The notes under the pieces: generated by a model
Seen by the model: the letters and a program-made list of their open reading frames with translations, nothing else
Told to the model about the DNA's origin: nothing
Database searches by the model: none
Shown here: one piece after another, positions 9,997-18,075 of the stretch
Layout of the letters: each line of letters begins with the position of its first letter
How positions within the stretch are numbered: position 1 is the stretch's first letter
NCBI RefSeq assembly: GCF_000359125.1
Contig: NZ_CAAF010000066.1
Span: 1 to 64,000 of the forward strand
Length of the DNA stretch: 64,000 nt
From: Mesorhizobium sp. STM 4661
GTDB lineage: Bacteria > Pseudomonadota > Alphaproteobacteria > Rhizobiales > Rhizobiaceae
Direction of reading: 5' to 3'
Translations under genes and position numbers: made by a program

Positions 9997-10715
9997 TCCT
10001 TGCCGGCAAAATGCCACTCGATCAGCGGCCTCATGTGCGGCATCAGTCCATCCGGCAAGTCGGCGGCGTGGCGGATGATCACCGGCCCCTCGATCTCCGG
10101 TTCGGCTTCGGCGGCAACGAAAGCTGAGATGCGCCGCGCGATCTCATCGGCCGGCTCGACAATCCTGTAACGGCGGAAGATCACCGTGCCGCTCGGCGTG
10201 GATAGTGCGAAGTAGCGCTGGCCGCGCGCGGCATCCGACAGATCGATCCCGGTCTCCTCGCCCACCTCGCGGATCATGTTGAAGTCGACGTCGACAAGCC
10301 CGTCGCGGAAATCGATCGGCTCGAACGAGCCGGCAGCGAAATAGACGCGACCGGCATTGACCGTGTGCGCGCCCATGCGGATCGCCACCAGCGCGTTGTC
10401 GCCGGCGACCAGCATGGCATGCGCATAGGCGTGCTCGGCGCCGGTCCCCTGGTGGTTCTGCCGCCACAGCATGAAGGTCGAGTATTTCACCGCATGGCAG
10501 CGCCCGACCAGCCGGCTGTCGCGGTAGGCGAGTGCCGACAGCAGCACTACCGTGCCGTCGAACAGCGCCGGGTTCGCCCCCACCTCGCGCCGCCAGTTCT
10601 CGGCGATCGCTTGCGCGTTGTCGCGTTCGAACGGATGCGGGCCGGGATCGAGCCTGACGTCAACGGCATCGACCGGCAGGATGGTGCTGCGCGGCAGGTC
10701 GAAGCTCACTGTCAA
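9993..10715 (-). CDS. Nudix-like hydrolase with a divergent Nudix box
   Basis: The reading frame stays open far upstream, but that part lies inside the preceding gene. I place the start at TTG 10715, overlapping the upstream stop in a TTGA; a GTG six bases later is the alternative. The 240-residue product contains REVGEETGID, the second half of the Nudix box, which coordinates metal in enzymes cleaving nucleoside diphosphates linked to X. The first half is not canonical: Val replaces the usual glutamate eight residues before the Arg. The chemistry may be retained or altered. It is coupled to the endonuclease-fold gene upstream. Confidence 0.7.
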   Translation of the reverse strand: MTVSFDLPRSTILPVDAVDVRLDPGPHPFERDNAQAIAENWRREVGANPALFDGTVVLLSALAYRDSRLVGRCHAVKYSTFMLWRQNHQGTGAEHAYAHAMLVAGDNALVAIRMGAHTVNAGRVYFAAGSFEPIDFRDGLVDVDFNMIREVGEETGIDLSDAARGQRYFALSTPSGTVIFRRYRIVEPADEIARRISAFVAAEAEPEIEGPVIIRHAADLPDGLMPHMRPLIEWHFAGKD

Positions 10716-11824
10716 GCCATGTCCAGGGCGATCGCGACCGGGCAATGGTCGGACGCTTTCGGCCGGTCCCAGCCGGCGCGTGGAAAGCGGTCCACCTCCT
10801 GGCCGGCCGGGAATATCGTGCGCCAGGGCTGGCCGTTGCGGATGATGTCGGGAACGGCCGTCGCGTTCCTGGCTGCCAGCGCCTTCGACAGCAGGATATA
10901 GTCGAGCTGGCAGAGATGCCGCTCTTCCGGTCCACGTGTGTGGTAGAAAGTCCAGCGATCCATTTCGGGGCGCCGCTCGACCGCGTTTTCGCAAAAACCG
11001 CCGGCGGTGAGCGTGTTGATGCAGGACTGGCTTTCGTTGATCACCTCGAAGCGGTAGCCGTCGACGGCGTCGCCGGTGATCTTCACGCGCTGCCGGTAAT
11101 CGTTCATGTCGCCGCAGATCGCCCAGCGCTTGTCGGCGGCATGATCCCCGCCGAAACGCTCCTCGATGATCCGCCGCACCGCTTGCGCCTCGGCGATGCG
11201 CAGCGGCATCGTCGCCTCGCGGCCGTCGAGGCCGTTTCGGGGCGAGCCCATCGACTTGAAATGCACGAGATACAGCGTCAGCGGCACGCCGCCCACCTTC
11301 AGGTCGACTTCCAGGCAGTCGCGCCGGAAGATGCGCTCGTTGGCCTGGTTGCCGAGCGCCTCCAACTCCGGCGTGTGCAGGCCGAACTGCTCGAACGTGA
11401 CATAGGCATGGCTGGTCATCCGCACGAACTCGATCGGCTGGCCTTGCGCCGTCTCGTTGCGCATCATCACGGCAACGTCGATGCCGCGCGAATCATTGCC
11501 GGCGGTGGTGTATTTCTGCCGGTAGCCCTGCCCCACCATCTTGAACAGATAGCCATATTCGAAGGCCTTCAGCGCTTCGATGTTGTCGACCTCCTGCATG
11601 CAGATGATGTCGGCGCGGGTGGCGGCGATCGCCAGCGCCGTCAACTGCCGCGTATCGTCGGATTGCGCGATGGCGCGGGCCTGCTCCAGCATCCTGTATT
11701 CGGCTTCGCTCTGGATATCGAAAAGCGCCAGCGTGCGATCTTCGTTGAGCTGGTTGCGGTATCCGGAAAAATCGAACCTGTTCATCAGGTTCTCGACATT
11801 GAATGTGGCGAGGCGCAGCGTCAT
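10712..11824 (-). CDS. Endonuclease/exonuclease/phosphatase-family protein
   Basis: The start is taken at ATG 11824, giving MTLRLATFNVENL, the typical first strand of this fold; an upstream extension of the frame lacks family character. The 370-residue protein shows the metal and catalytic blocks ATFNVENL, ICMQEVDN (metal glutamate), CGDMNDY and the C-terminal SDHCPVAI with the catalytic-type Asp-His pair. The family covers DNases, phosphodiesterases and lipid phosphatases. No signal peptide is visible, so it probably acts in the cytoplasm. Its stop overlaps the Nudix-like gene start, suggesting a shared nucleotide-related task. Confidence 0.85.
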   Translation of the reverse strand: MTLRLATFNVENLMNRFDFSGYRNQLNEDRTLALFDIQSEAEYRMLEQARAIAQSDDTRQLTALAIAATRADIICMQEVDNIEALKAFEYGYLFKMVGQGYRQKYTTAGNDSRGIDVAVMMRNETAQGQPIEFVRMTSHAYVTFEQFGLHTPELEALGNQANERIFRRDCLEVDLKVGGVPLTLYLVHFKSMGSPRNGLDGREATMPLRIAEAQAVRRIIEERFGGDHAADKRWAICGDMNDYRQRVKITGDAVDGYRFEVINESQSCINTLTAGGFCENAVERRPEMDRWTFYHTRGPEERHLCQLDYILLSKALAARNATAVPDIIRNGQPWRTIFPAGQEVDRFPRAGWDRPKASDHCPVAIALDMA

Positions 11825-12023
11825 GGCCGTGACCTTTGCCTGCAAGCGCGGGAGAAAACAAGGTCGCAGGACCACCAGCGCAGATCGATTGGTCCTGATG
11901 GCATTCCCGTCATGGTTGAGGGAACCTTTTCCGTTCATCCTCCGTTCAGATGGAAAGGTCCATCAATGGGGCTCTTCCCCGGGGTATTCTGGGCGTGGGG
12001 CCTGAAATCTCTTGGAGAGTGCA

Positions 12024-12605
12024 ATGAACTCGCTCTTTTCTTCCACGGTCAAATCCGGGCTGATAGCCTTGGGTATCATCTCCGGCATCACCGCGCCGTC
12101 CGCCGCCGGCCCGATCATGCGGACGGATCTCACTGTTCCCGCCAGCACCGCTGCGCCGACGATCACGCCTGTCCGCGACGGCTGGGCGGGCGGCAACGAC
12201 CGGCAGTTAAACAACGAGTGGCAATGGCGTCGCAATGACGGCCGCCGTTTCTCAAGGTCGGGCAATTGGGACCGCGGTAACTGGAACCGCCGAGACTGGA
12301 ACCGTAGACATTGGAATCGCGGGGATGACTGGCGTTGGCGCGGTAATCGCCGCCGCGGCGGCTATTACGATGATGGTGCGGGCGCCGCGATTCTGGGCCT
12401 GGGGCTGGGGCTCGGCCTTGGCAGCATGTACAACAACTACAACTACTACGATGCGCCGGCACCGCGCCGCTATTATCGTACAGAACGGCTTTCCAGCGCT
12501 CATGTCCGGTGGTGCAACAATCGTTACCGCTCGTATCGCGCCTGGGATAACACGTTCCAGCCTTATGGCGGTCCCCGTCAACAGTGCTGGTCGCCCTATA
12601 GCTGA
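12024..12605 (+). CDS. BA14K-family secreted protein
   Basis: The 193-residue protein begins with a signal peptide (MNSLFSSTVKSGLIALGIIS, cleavage likely after SAAG). A low-complexity middle (about residues 63-105) repeats NWxR/DWNR/HWNR units, followed by glycine-rich and Tyr/Asn-rich stretches. The C-terminus, HVRWCNNRYRSYRAWDNTF with QQCWSPY, is the BA14K module known from Brucella and rhizobia, a small cell-surface protein with reported lectin-like and immunoreactive properties. The start at ATG 12024 is supported by GGAGAG ten bases upstream. A strong hairpin follows the gene. Confidence 0.8.
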   Translation: MNSLFSSTVKSGLIALGIISGITAPSAAGPIMRTDLTVPASTAAPTITPVRDGWAGGNDRQLNNEWQWRRNDGRRFSRSGNWDRGNWNRRDWNRRHWNRGDDWRWRGNRRRGGYYDDGAGAAILGLGLGLGLGSMYNNYNYYDAPAPRRYYRTERLSSAHVRWCNNRYRSYRAWDNTFQPYGGPRQQCWSPYS

Positions 12606-12628
12606 GCCGAGCGACCGATGATTTCCAC

Positions 12629-12655
12629 AACGGCGCCGCGCCTTGCGGCGCCGTT
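12629..12655 (+). terminator. Terminator-like hairpin after the BA14K gene
   Basis: A perfect 11-bp GC-rich stem (AACGGCGCCGC / GCGGCGCCGTT) with a 5-base loop is followed by CTTCGTTT. It lies 23 bases after the stop codon and fits a factor-independent terminator with a weak T-run. Confidence 0.7.
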
Positions 12656-12789
12656 CTTCGTTTGAGATCTGTCAGACCGCGAAATCGCGACGCCTCCCGC
12701 CAATGATAACGCGATCTTTATCAGACGGGCCTAATTATCGTGCCGATCGCACCGCCTGATATGCGACGATCGCCTGGGGATTACTCGCG

Positions 12790-13074
12790 ATGGCCGAAGA
12801 CGAACACAGGGACAAACACCGGCAGCGCGTGCTGAAGGGCGCGACGATCCTGACCGGCGTGACCAATTCCGAGGTCAAGTGCACGGTGCGCAACATGCAT
12901 GCCGGCGGCGCGGAACTGAAAGTCTCGCCCGACGCACGCGTGCCCGACGAATTCCTGCTCTATGTGCCGGTCGACGGCATCGCCTACAAGGCGGTGGTCC
13001 GCTGGCGCCGCGAGGACCGCATCGGCGTGATGTTCGCCGGCACCGAACCGAAGCCTTCCTGGCACTACGGCTGA
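12790..13074 (+). CDS. PilZ-domain protein
   Basis: The 94-residue protein is a single PilZ-like domain. It has a basic RQRV segment near residue 13 in the place of the RxxxR cyclic-di-GMP motif, and NMHAGGAEL in the place of the D/NxSxxG motif, followed by beta strands ending in GVMFAG. PilZ domains bind cyclic di-GMP and change motility or envelope functions; the departures from consensus leave binding here uncertain. It stands alone between the BA14K gene and a gene of unknown function. A diguanylate cyclase is encoded at 48713-49504. Confidence 0.75.
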   Translation: MAEDEHRDKHRQRVLKGATILTGVTNSEVKCTVRNMHAGGAELKVSPDARVPDEFLLYVPVDGIAYKAVVRWRREDRIGVMFAGTEPKPSWHYG

Positions 13075-13360
13075 ACGGGCGAATTGCAACTTCTTCCTCG
13101 ATCGATGATTCGGGCGTCAGGGCGGTACTTGCGCAACCCTGATTGCGCTGGATCTGGCATAGAATATCGCCAAGCGGCTATTGCGGTGGCTCACAAAATT
13201 CTGACGAGTCAGACTTTGGAAGGAACTAGGGCTGGTAGAACCGTTGTTTTCCACACCAACAGCTAGGGTTCACAGAAAAAACCATTGAACTTTTCCCCAG
13301 GTTAGCGCAACGTCTGAAATGCGATTCGACTCTGAGAGTATGCTGTGACATACTTTAGCC

Positions 13361-13816
13361 ATGTCGAATGTCGCCAGTTTTCCGAATTCATCGCCAAAAG
13401 CGTCAGTTGCGAAAAAGCCATCGCAGGAAACTGTGCTGGCTGAGCAGACCCTTGCACTAGTCAAAACGCTGATTGCATCGCTCCCCGTAGTGGAAAGAGA
13501 GCTTGTCGCCCGCGAGCTTTTGAAGGTAGTGGGCACGCCCGATTCGCCTAAGGCTGGCGACGTCCTCTCCACCGTAGTGTCATTGATGAAGCGCCGCGAC
13601 GAGTTCACGGTCGCGGAGGTCAGACAGCACGTGGAGGATCGAGTGGGCGCTGCCCCCAAGGAAATCTACAACGCACTTGGTTATCTGACGCGTAAGGGGC
13701 GCCTGAAACGGATCGGTTATGGCCGATATGTAGTGGACGGAGTTGGTCTCTCCACCTCCGACGATTTCGGATGCGAAATGGACCGGCATGAAGACCTGTC
13801 GGATGATGAAAGGTAG
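13361..13816 (+). CDS. Hypothetical protein, possible winged-helix fold
   Basis: The 151-residue protein has a polar N-terminus, a helical middle (about residues 24-60) and a C-terminal half whose pattern resembles a winged helix: a helix in RRDEFTVAEVRQHVEDRVG, a second in KEIYNALGYLTRKGRL and a wing in KRIGYGRYVV. This hints at nucleic-acid binding, but I do not recognise the family. Codon use is less GC-biased than in the flanking genes, which with the palindromes just downstream suggests acquired DNA. The hairpin at 13822-13846 starts five bases after the stop. Confidence 0.6.
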   Translation: MSNVASFPNSSPKASVAKKPSQETVLAEQTLALVKTLIASLPVVERELVARELLKVVGTPDSPKAGDVLSTVVSLMKRRDEFTVAEVRQHVEDRVGAAPKEIYNALGYLTRKGRLKRIGYGRYVVDGVGLSTSDDFGCEMDRHEDLSDDER

Positions 13817-13821
13817 TACGA

Positions 13822-13846
13822 AGGCGACCGGTGTTGCCGGTCGCCT
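13822..13846 (+). terminator. Terminator-like hairpin
   Basis: A perfect 10-bp stem (AGGCGACCGG / CCGGTCGCCT) with loop TGTTG lies immediately after the preceding stop codon. No T-run follows. Confidence 0.6.
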
Positions 13847-13962
13847 AAGAGATCGAGTGTGATGCGGTGAATGCCTAGCCAGCGGCCGCATCACAGAACC
13901 AAAACCAGAAGGAGGCGGCAAGGACCGCGAAACCTATGGCTTTAATTGCTCAGTCTAGCCGT

Positions 13963-13998
13963 GATTGGTTGACGGCACGTTAGTGCCGTCAACCAATC
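13963..13998. repeat. Perfect 16-bp inverted repeat
   Basis: GATTGGTTGACGGCAC and its exact reverse complement are separated by four bases (GTTA). It lies between two small genes, 76 bases before the 53-codon gene. It could be a terminator, an RNA stability element or a remnant of a mobile element; I saw no second copy in the window. Confidence 0.75.
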
Positions 13999-14073
13999 CG
14001 ACTCTTCCATTTTACACGACTGAATCCAACTCACAACCGCGGCGACAATGCGTCGCGCGGAGAAAGCAAAGCT

Positions 14074-14235
14074 ATGTCTAAGAAAAGCCCGTGGCATTCC
14101 AAAGCGTCTAACGATCGCAAGGTCTACCACGACGAAACGAAGTGCACCGAAGGGAACAACATCGAGGCCAAAAACGTCGTTTCTGGAACCGGTGGGCATC
14201 CCAAGTGTGATCATTGCCGCCGCATTAGCGGTTAG
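14074..14235 (+). CDS. Small Cys/His-containing protein, unknown function
   Basis: This 53-codon frame starts at ATG 14074, preceded by AGAAAG, and ends in TAG. The product begins MSKKSPWHSK, contains KVYHDETKCTEGNNIE and ends in GTGGHPKCDHCRRISG. The late CxxC with nearby His and an earlier single Cys could bind zinc or another metal. The ordered composition, with a spaced Cys/His pattern and a YH-D-x(3)-CTEGNNIE block, makes it look like a real conserved small protein rather than a chance frame. I do not know its function. Confidence 0.6.
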   Translation: MSKKSPWHSKASNDRKVYHDETKCTEGNNIEAKNVVSGTGGHPKCDHCRRISG

Positions 14236-14328
14236 CAACGAAGCGGGGGACATGTCTCATGTCCCCCGCTCTCCAGCATACGCAGGGTGAAGCCCGAGGA
14301 CGCGCAAGAAAACAAACGTGGATTTCGA

Positions 14329-15348
14329 TCAGTTCTTGGCCTTGTCGACCAGCTTGTTCTTGGAAATCCACGGCATCATCGCGCGCAGCTTGGCGCCGAC
14401 TTCCTCGATCTGGTGGCTGTCATTGTTGCGGCGGATGCCCTTGAAGCGCGACAGGCCGGCGTGATATTCCTGCATCCATTCCGAGGTGAACTTGCCGGTC
14501 TGGATGTCCTTCAGCACGCGCTTCATCTCGGCCTTGGTGTCGGCGGTGATGATGCGCGGGCCCGAAACATATTCGCCCCATTCGGCGGTGTTCGAGATCG
14601 AGTAGTTCATGTTGGCGATGCCGCCCTCATAGATCAGGTCGACGATCAGCTTGACCTCGTGCAGGCACTCGAAATAGGCCATCTCGGGCGCATAGCCGGC
14701 TTCCACCAGCGTCTCGAAGCCGGCGCGGATCAGCTCGACCAGGCCACCGCACAGCACCACCTGTTCGCCGAACAGGTCGGTCTCGCATTCCTCGCGGAAA
14801 TTGGTCTCGATGATGCCCGAACGGCCGCCGCCGACGCCGCAGGCATAGGACAAAGCCAGATCGAGCGCATTGCCCGAAGCGTCCTGATTGACCGCGACCA
14901 GGCACGGCACGCCGCCGCCCTTCTGGTATTCGCCGCGCACCGTGTGGCCGGGACCTTTCGGCGCGATCATGACGACGTCGACCGAGGCCTTCGGCTCGAT
15001 GAGACCAAAATGCACGTTGAGGCCGTGGGCGAAGGCGATCGCCGCGCCATCGCGGATGTTCGGCGCGATCTCGTTTTTGTAGATGTCGGCCTGCAATTCG
15101 TCGGGCGTCGCCATCATCATCAGGTCGGCCCATTTGGCGGCATCCGCAACGCTCATCACCTTGAGCCCGTCGGCTTCGACCTTCTTGGCGGTCGCCGAGC
15201 CGGCCTTGAGGCCGATGGCGATGTCCTTGGCGCCGGAATCCTTCAGGTTGAGGGCATGCGCCCGGCCCTGGCTGCCATAGCCGATGATGGCGACCTTCTT
15301 GCCCTTGATCAGATTGAGATCGGCATCGCGATCGTAATAGACACGCAT
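14329..15348 (-). CDS. ilvC: Ketol-acid reductoisomerase IlvC
   Basis: IlvC rearranges and reduces acetolactate or acetohydroxybutyrate with NADPH in valine, leucine and isoleucine synthesis. The 339-residue protein is the short class I form: an N-terminal Rossmann domain (IIGYGSQGRAHALNL from about residue 22) and a C-terminal knotted helical domain with metal-binding acidic residues in DLFGEQVVLCGG and the FECLHEVKLIVDLIYEGG block. A strong ribosome binding site (GGAAGGAAG) precedes the ATG. It lies 23 bases after a TetR-type regulator gene in the same direction. The acetolactate synthase genes are at 35889-38346. Confidence 0.97.
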   Translation of the reverse strand: MRVYYDRDADLNLIKGKKVAIIGYGSQGRAHALNLKDSGAKDIAIGLKAGSATAKKVEADGLKVMSVADAAKWADLMMMATPDELQADIYKNEIAPNIRDGAAIAFAHGLNVHFGLIEPKASVDVVMIAPKGPGHTVRGEYQKGGGVPCLVAVNQDASGNALDLALSYACGVGGGRSGIIETNFREECETDLFGEQVVLCGGLVELIRAGFETLVEAGYAPEMAYFECLHEVKLIVDLIYEGGIANMNYSISNTAEWGEYVSGPRIITADTKAEMKRVLKDIQTGKFTSEWMQEYHAGLSRFKGIRRNNDSHQIEEVGAKLRAMMPWISKNKLVDKAKN

Positions 15349-15371
15349 CTTTCTTCCTTCCCGTTTTGAAT

Positions 15372-16025
15372 TCAGAGGCCTTGCGGCCCGGTTTTTGCTC
15401 CATGAAGAGCGAGAAACTGCCGCGTCGCGCGGACGGCATCGCCGCCGATCGCCGCATCAGTCAATTCCAGCCGGTCGCCGAGCAGCAGGCGTATCTGCAC
15501 GTCGCGGGCGACCAGCCCGAAAAAGGTGCGGAACGCCGTTTCGGCGTCCGAAAAGTCGAGAAGCCCGGCTTGCCGGCCTGCTTCCAGCACCGGCTTCAGG
15601 CGCCTCGCCAGCGCGAAGCGGCCATTCTCCAGCACGATGGCGCCGAGATCGTCCTTGCCGGAACTGGCATGGCCGACCGCCACTCGGTTGAGCGCGATCG
15701 AAGTGTCGCTCGAGATCACCTTGAGCCAGTCGGAGGCGAAGCGCTCCAGGCTCGCCGTCAGCGAGGCGAGGTCGAGCCCCTTGCCATCGACCGGCACCAC
15801 CCGCACCTTCGAGGCCTGCCATTGCACCGTCGCGGTCAACAGCCCATCACGGTCGCCAAACCATTTGTAGAGCGTTTCCTTGGAGCAGCTCGCCCGTCGC
15901 GCCACGGCGGTCATGGTCAGGTTATCGCCCTCCTCGACCAGCAGGCGAAGAGCAGCGTCGAGCACGGCTTTCTGCCGCTCCGTCAGCGCTTCGCTGGTGT
16001 CGATGTCGACGCTTGCCTGCAACAA
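15372..16025 (-). CDS. TetR-family transcriptional regulator
   Basis: An N-terminal helix-turn-helix (RQKAVLDAALRLL ... MTAVARRASCSKETLYKWFG) is followed by a ligand-binding domain of the AefR-like type. The open frame reaches 16100, but that would run through a perfect operator-like palindrome at 16071-16085. I prefer TTG 16025, preceded by AGGAAAAGAG, giving 217 residues. Self-repression through the palindrome is plausible. It is followed 23 bases later by ilvC, so the two may be cotranscribed, but nothing shows that it regulates amino-acid synthesis. The effector is unknown. Confidence 0.85.
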   Translation of the reverse strand: MLQASVDIDTSEALTERQKAVLDAALRLLVEEGDNLTMTAVARRASCSKETLYKWFGDRDGLLTATVQWQASKVRVVPVDGKGLDLASLTASLERFASDWLKVISSDTSIALNRVAVGHASSGKDDLGAIVLENGRFALARRLKPVLEAGRQAGLLDFSDAETAFRTFFGLVARDVQIRLLLGDRLELTDAAIGGDAVRATRQFLALHGAKTGPQGL

Positions 16026-16070
16026 ACTCTTTTCCTGCTCGATGACGGCGGCGTTCGCCCACAAGGCGTA

Positions 16071-16085
16071 CCGTACGTTACGGTT
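16071..16085. promoter_or_regulatory. Operator-like palindrome upstream of the TetR gene
   Basis: ACCGTA-CGT-TACGGT is a perfect inverted repeat with a 3-base centre, 46 bases upstream of the chosen TetR start. Such short palindromes are typical TetR-family autoregulatory operators. The assignment is inference from position and symmetry. Confidence 0.5.
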
Positions 16086-16213
16086 CGGCTTATTGCGCAA
16101 TCCGGTGAGCCGCGCAAGGGCTAAAGCGGAAGAATTGTGGGCGGTGCCCGCGGATTATCCCGCAACGCCTCCATGCATTCCTGCAAGCGAAGGGGCTTCG
16201 CATCTTTCGTCCA

Positions 16214-17446
16214 TCATCCGCCAGACGGCCACTGCGCTTCCGCAAGCCCGATCCGCCTGAACGGATCGACGACAGTTCCAGCCACCATCGAAGCGAGAAA
16301 CTGCGGTGCAGGCGGAATTCTGGCCACCGTCGCCACCAGCCTGTCGCGGACGAACGGCATCACGAGTGAATCCGACTGGTAGAACGGCGTCAGCATCAGC
16401 GACAGCGCCTGGAAGACCCGGACGTGCCACCGCCGTGCCACGACATAGGCCTCCAGCGCGGCATCGATGCCGCCTGTGCGCAGCAGCGCATAGTTGAGCG
16501 CCGCCGCGTCGAGCAGCGCCATGTTCGCGCCTTGCCCGAGTTGCGGGCTGGTCGAATGCGCGGCGTCGCCGATCACCGCCAGTCGGCGGCCAGCCGGCAG
16601 CTTCAGCGTGTGATGGCCGTAGCGCGCCAGCGAAAGCTGGTCGAAACTGTCGACCTGACTGGTGTACCCTTCGCATTCCGGCCACAGGCCGACCGCCCTC
16701 GCCTTCCATGCTTCGGGGCCCGCGGCCCGCACGCTTTCGACGTCCGCCGGCTTCAGGCTCCAGAAGAACGCCGCCATCTTTTCAGCGCCTGGTTCCGGCC
16801 GGCCGATCGGCAGCACGCCGATCATCACGCTCGCTTTGTCATAGCGCTGCAGCAGGGCATGTTCGTCGAAACCATCGCCGCGCCAGCCGAGCGAGGCCCA
16901 GAACGCGCCATAGGCGAGTGGCCGTTCCTCGGCTGGATCGTTGAGGCACTTGCGCAGTTTGGAGCGCGAACCGCTGGCATCGACGACAAGGTCGAACGGC
17001 CCTGCCCTTCGTCCATTGCCGCAAATCAGCACCGCCCGCTCGCCGGTCTCCAGCGTTTCGACCTCGACGCCGGTCTCGATGGGAATCGCTTCGCGCCGGA
17101 CGGCGCGGAAAAGCACGCCAAACAAGGCCGCGCGATGCACAGCCACGCCGAAACGGCCGCCGCGCTGCGCATCGTAGCGCACATCGAGCACCGTGCGGCC
17201 GGTCTTGGCATCGGTGCCATGCAGGCGTTCGATGCGGCTGCCCAGCGCCATGATGTCGTCGAGCAGGCCGAGATCGGCCAGCACCGTCAGCCCGGTCGGC
17301 TGCAGGATCAGCCCGGAACCGACCGGCCTTGGCTCGTCGAACCGCTCGAAGACGGTGACCCGATGCCCGGCGCGCTTCAGATAAAGCGCGGTGGCGAGCC
17401 CCGCCGGCCCGGCGCCGGCAATCGCGATATCGAGAGAATTGCCCAT
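16214..17446 (-). CDS. FAD-dependent monooxygenase (PHBH fold)
   Basis: The start at ATG 17446 gives MGNSLDIAIAGAGPAGLATA, placing the FAD-binding GxGxxG at the usual N-terminal position; an upstream extension is not needed. The 410-residue protein also has the family's GDAAHSTSPQLGQGANMALLDA block, which binds the flavin ribityl chain, and FDLVVDASGSRS in the place of the DG motif. Such enzymes hydroxylate aromatic or other small molecules using NAD(P)H and oxygen. The substrate is unknown. It lies 81 bases downstream of an HxlR regulator in the same direction. Confidence 0.87.
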   Translation of the reverse strand: MGNSLDIAIAGAGPAGLATALYLKRAGHRVTVFERFDEPRPVGSGLILQPTGLTVLADLGLLDDIMALGSRIERLHGTDAKTGRTVLDVRYDAQRGGRFGVAVHRAALFGVLFRAVRREAIPIETGVEVETLETGERAVLICGNGRRAGPFDLVVDASGSRSKLRKCLNDPAEERPLAYGAFWASLGWRGDGFDEHALLQRYDKASVMIGVLPIGRPEPGAEKMAAFFWSLKPADVESVRAAGPEAWKARAVGLWPECEGYTSQVDSFDQLSLARYGHHTLKLPAGRRLAVIGDAAHSTSPQLGQGANMALLDAAALNYALLRTGGIDAALEAYVVARRWHVRVFQALSLMLTPFYQSDSLVMPFVRDRLVATVARIPPAPQFLASMVAGTVVDPFRRIGLAEAQWPSGG

Positions 17447-17527
17447 GGCCCGCCGAATCCCGCCCAGGCCGGACAATCCTTCAGCGCCGTCGCCAAAGCA
17501 AGCCGCCACTCCTGGCGGCGACCCGGT

Positions 17528-17938
17528 TCAGGCCTGGGTGGCGTCGAAGACGGCACGCGCGCCGCGCACCGCTTCATGATTGAGTTCGGCCCACTGGATC
17601 AGCTGCTGCAAAGGCCCGAACATCGAACGTCCGAGGTCGGTGAGGCTGTATTCGACGCTGGGCGGCTTGGTCGGGAACACCTGGCGATGCACATAGCCGT
17701 CGCGCTGCAGATCGTGCAGCGTCTGGGTGAGCATGCGCTGTGAAATATCAGGGACCAGCCGCCGCAATTCACCGAAGCGATACGGCTTCTCCGCCAGCGC
17801 CATCATCAGCAGCGAACTCCATTTGTTGCTGATGCCCTGGATCACATCGCGAACCGGACAATCGGCAAGGTTTCCGCCACCGCTACCCGCTTTGTAGATC
17901 TCGAGCTTCGTTCTCAGATTGACGATGCTGCTGTCCAT
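17528..17938 (-). CDS. HxlR-family transcriptional regulator
   Basis: The 136-residue winged-helix protein has the HxlR hallmark CPVRDVIQGISNKWSSLLMMAL, then FGELRRLVPDISQRMLTQTLHDLQRDG as the recognition region, and the wing PPSVEYSLTDLGRSM. I chose ATG 17938 (MDSSIVNL) because AGGGAAC lies at good spacing before it; the longer frame starts upstream. The cysteine in the CPV motif is a redox sensor in some relatives. The gene diverges from an NmrA/quinone-reductase gene, the same arrangement as ytfH/ytfG in E. coli, so it probably controls that gene. Confidence 0.9.
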   Translation of the reverse strand: MDSSIVNLRTKLEIYKAGSGGGNLADCPVRDVIQGISNKWSSLLMMALAEKPYRFGELRRLVPDISQRMLTQTLHDLQRDGYVHRQVFPTKPPSVEYSLTDLGRSMFGPLQQLIQWAELNHEAVRGARAVFDATQA

Positions 17939-18075
17939 CGCTGGTTCCCTGCGTGTGCCTACTTCCCGCAAAACTGCCTTCTTTACGAAGGTCGGTCAAT
18001 TCCTATTTTAGTGCTGCTCTCTTTTTGAGACTTATCTAGGCACCCGCCGCTTTGGCGCAACGTCAGGACCATCCC

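Noticed and set aside
13084..13266. A 60-codon frame between the PilZ-like gene and the next gene
   Set aside because: No ribosome site, no recognisable pattern, and it is in a non-conserved-looking gap.
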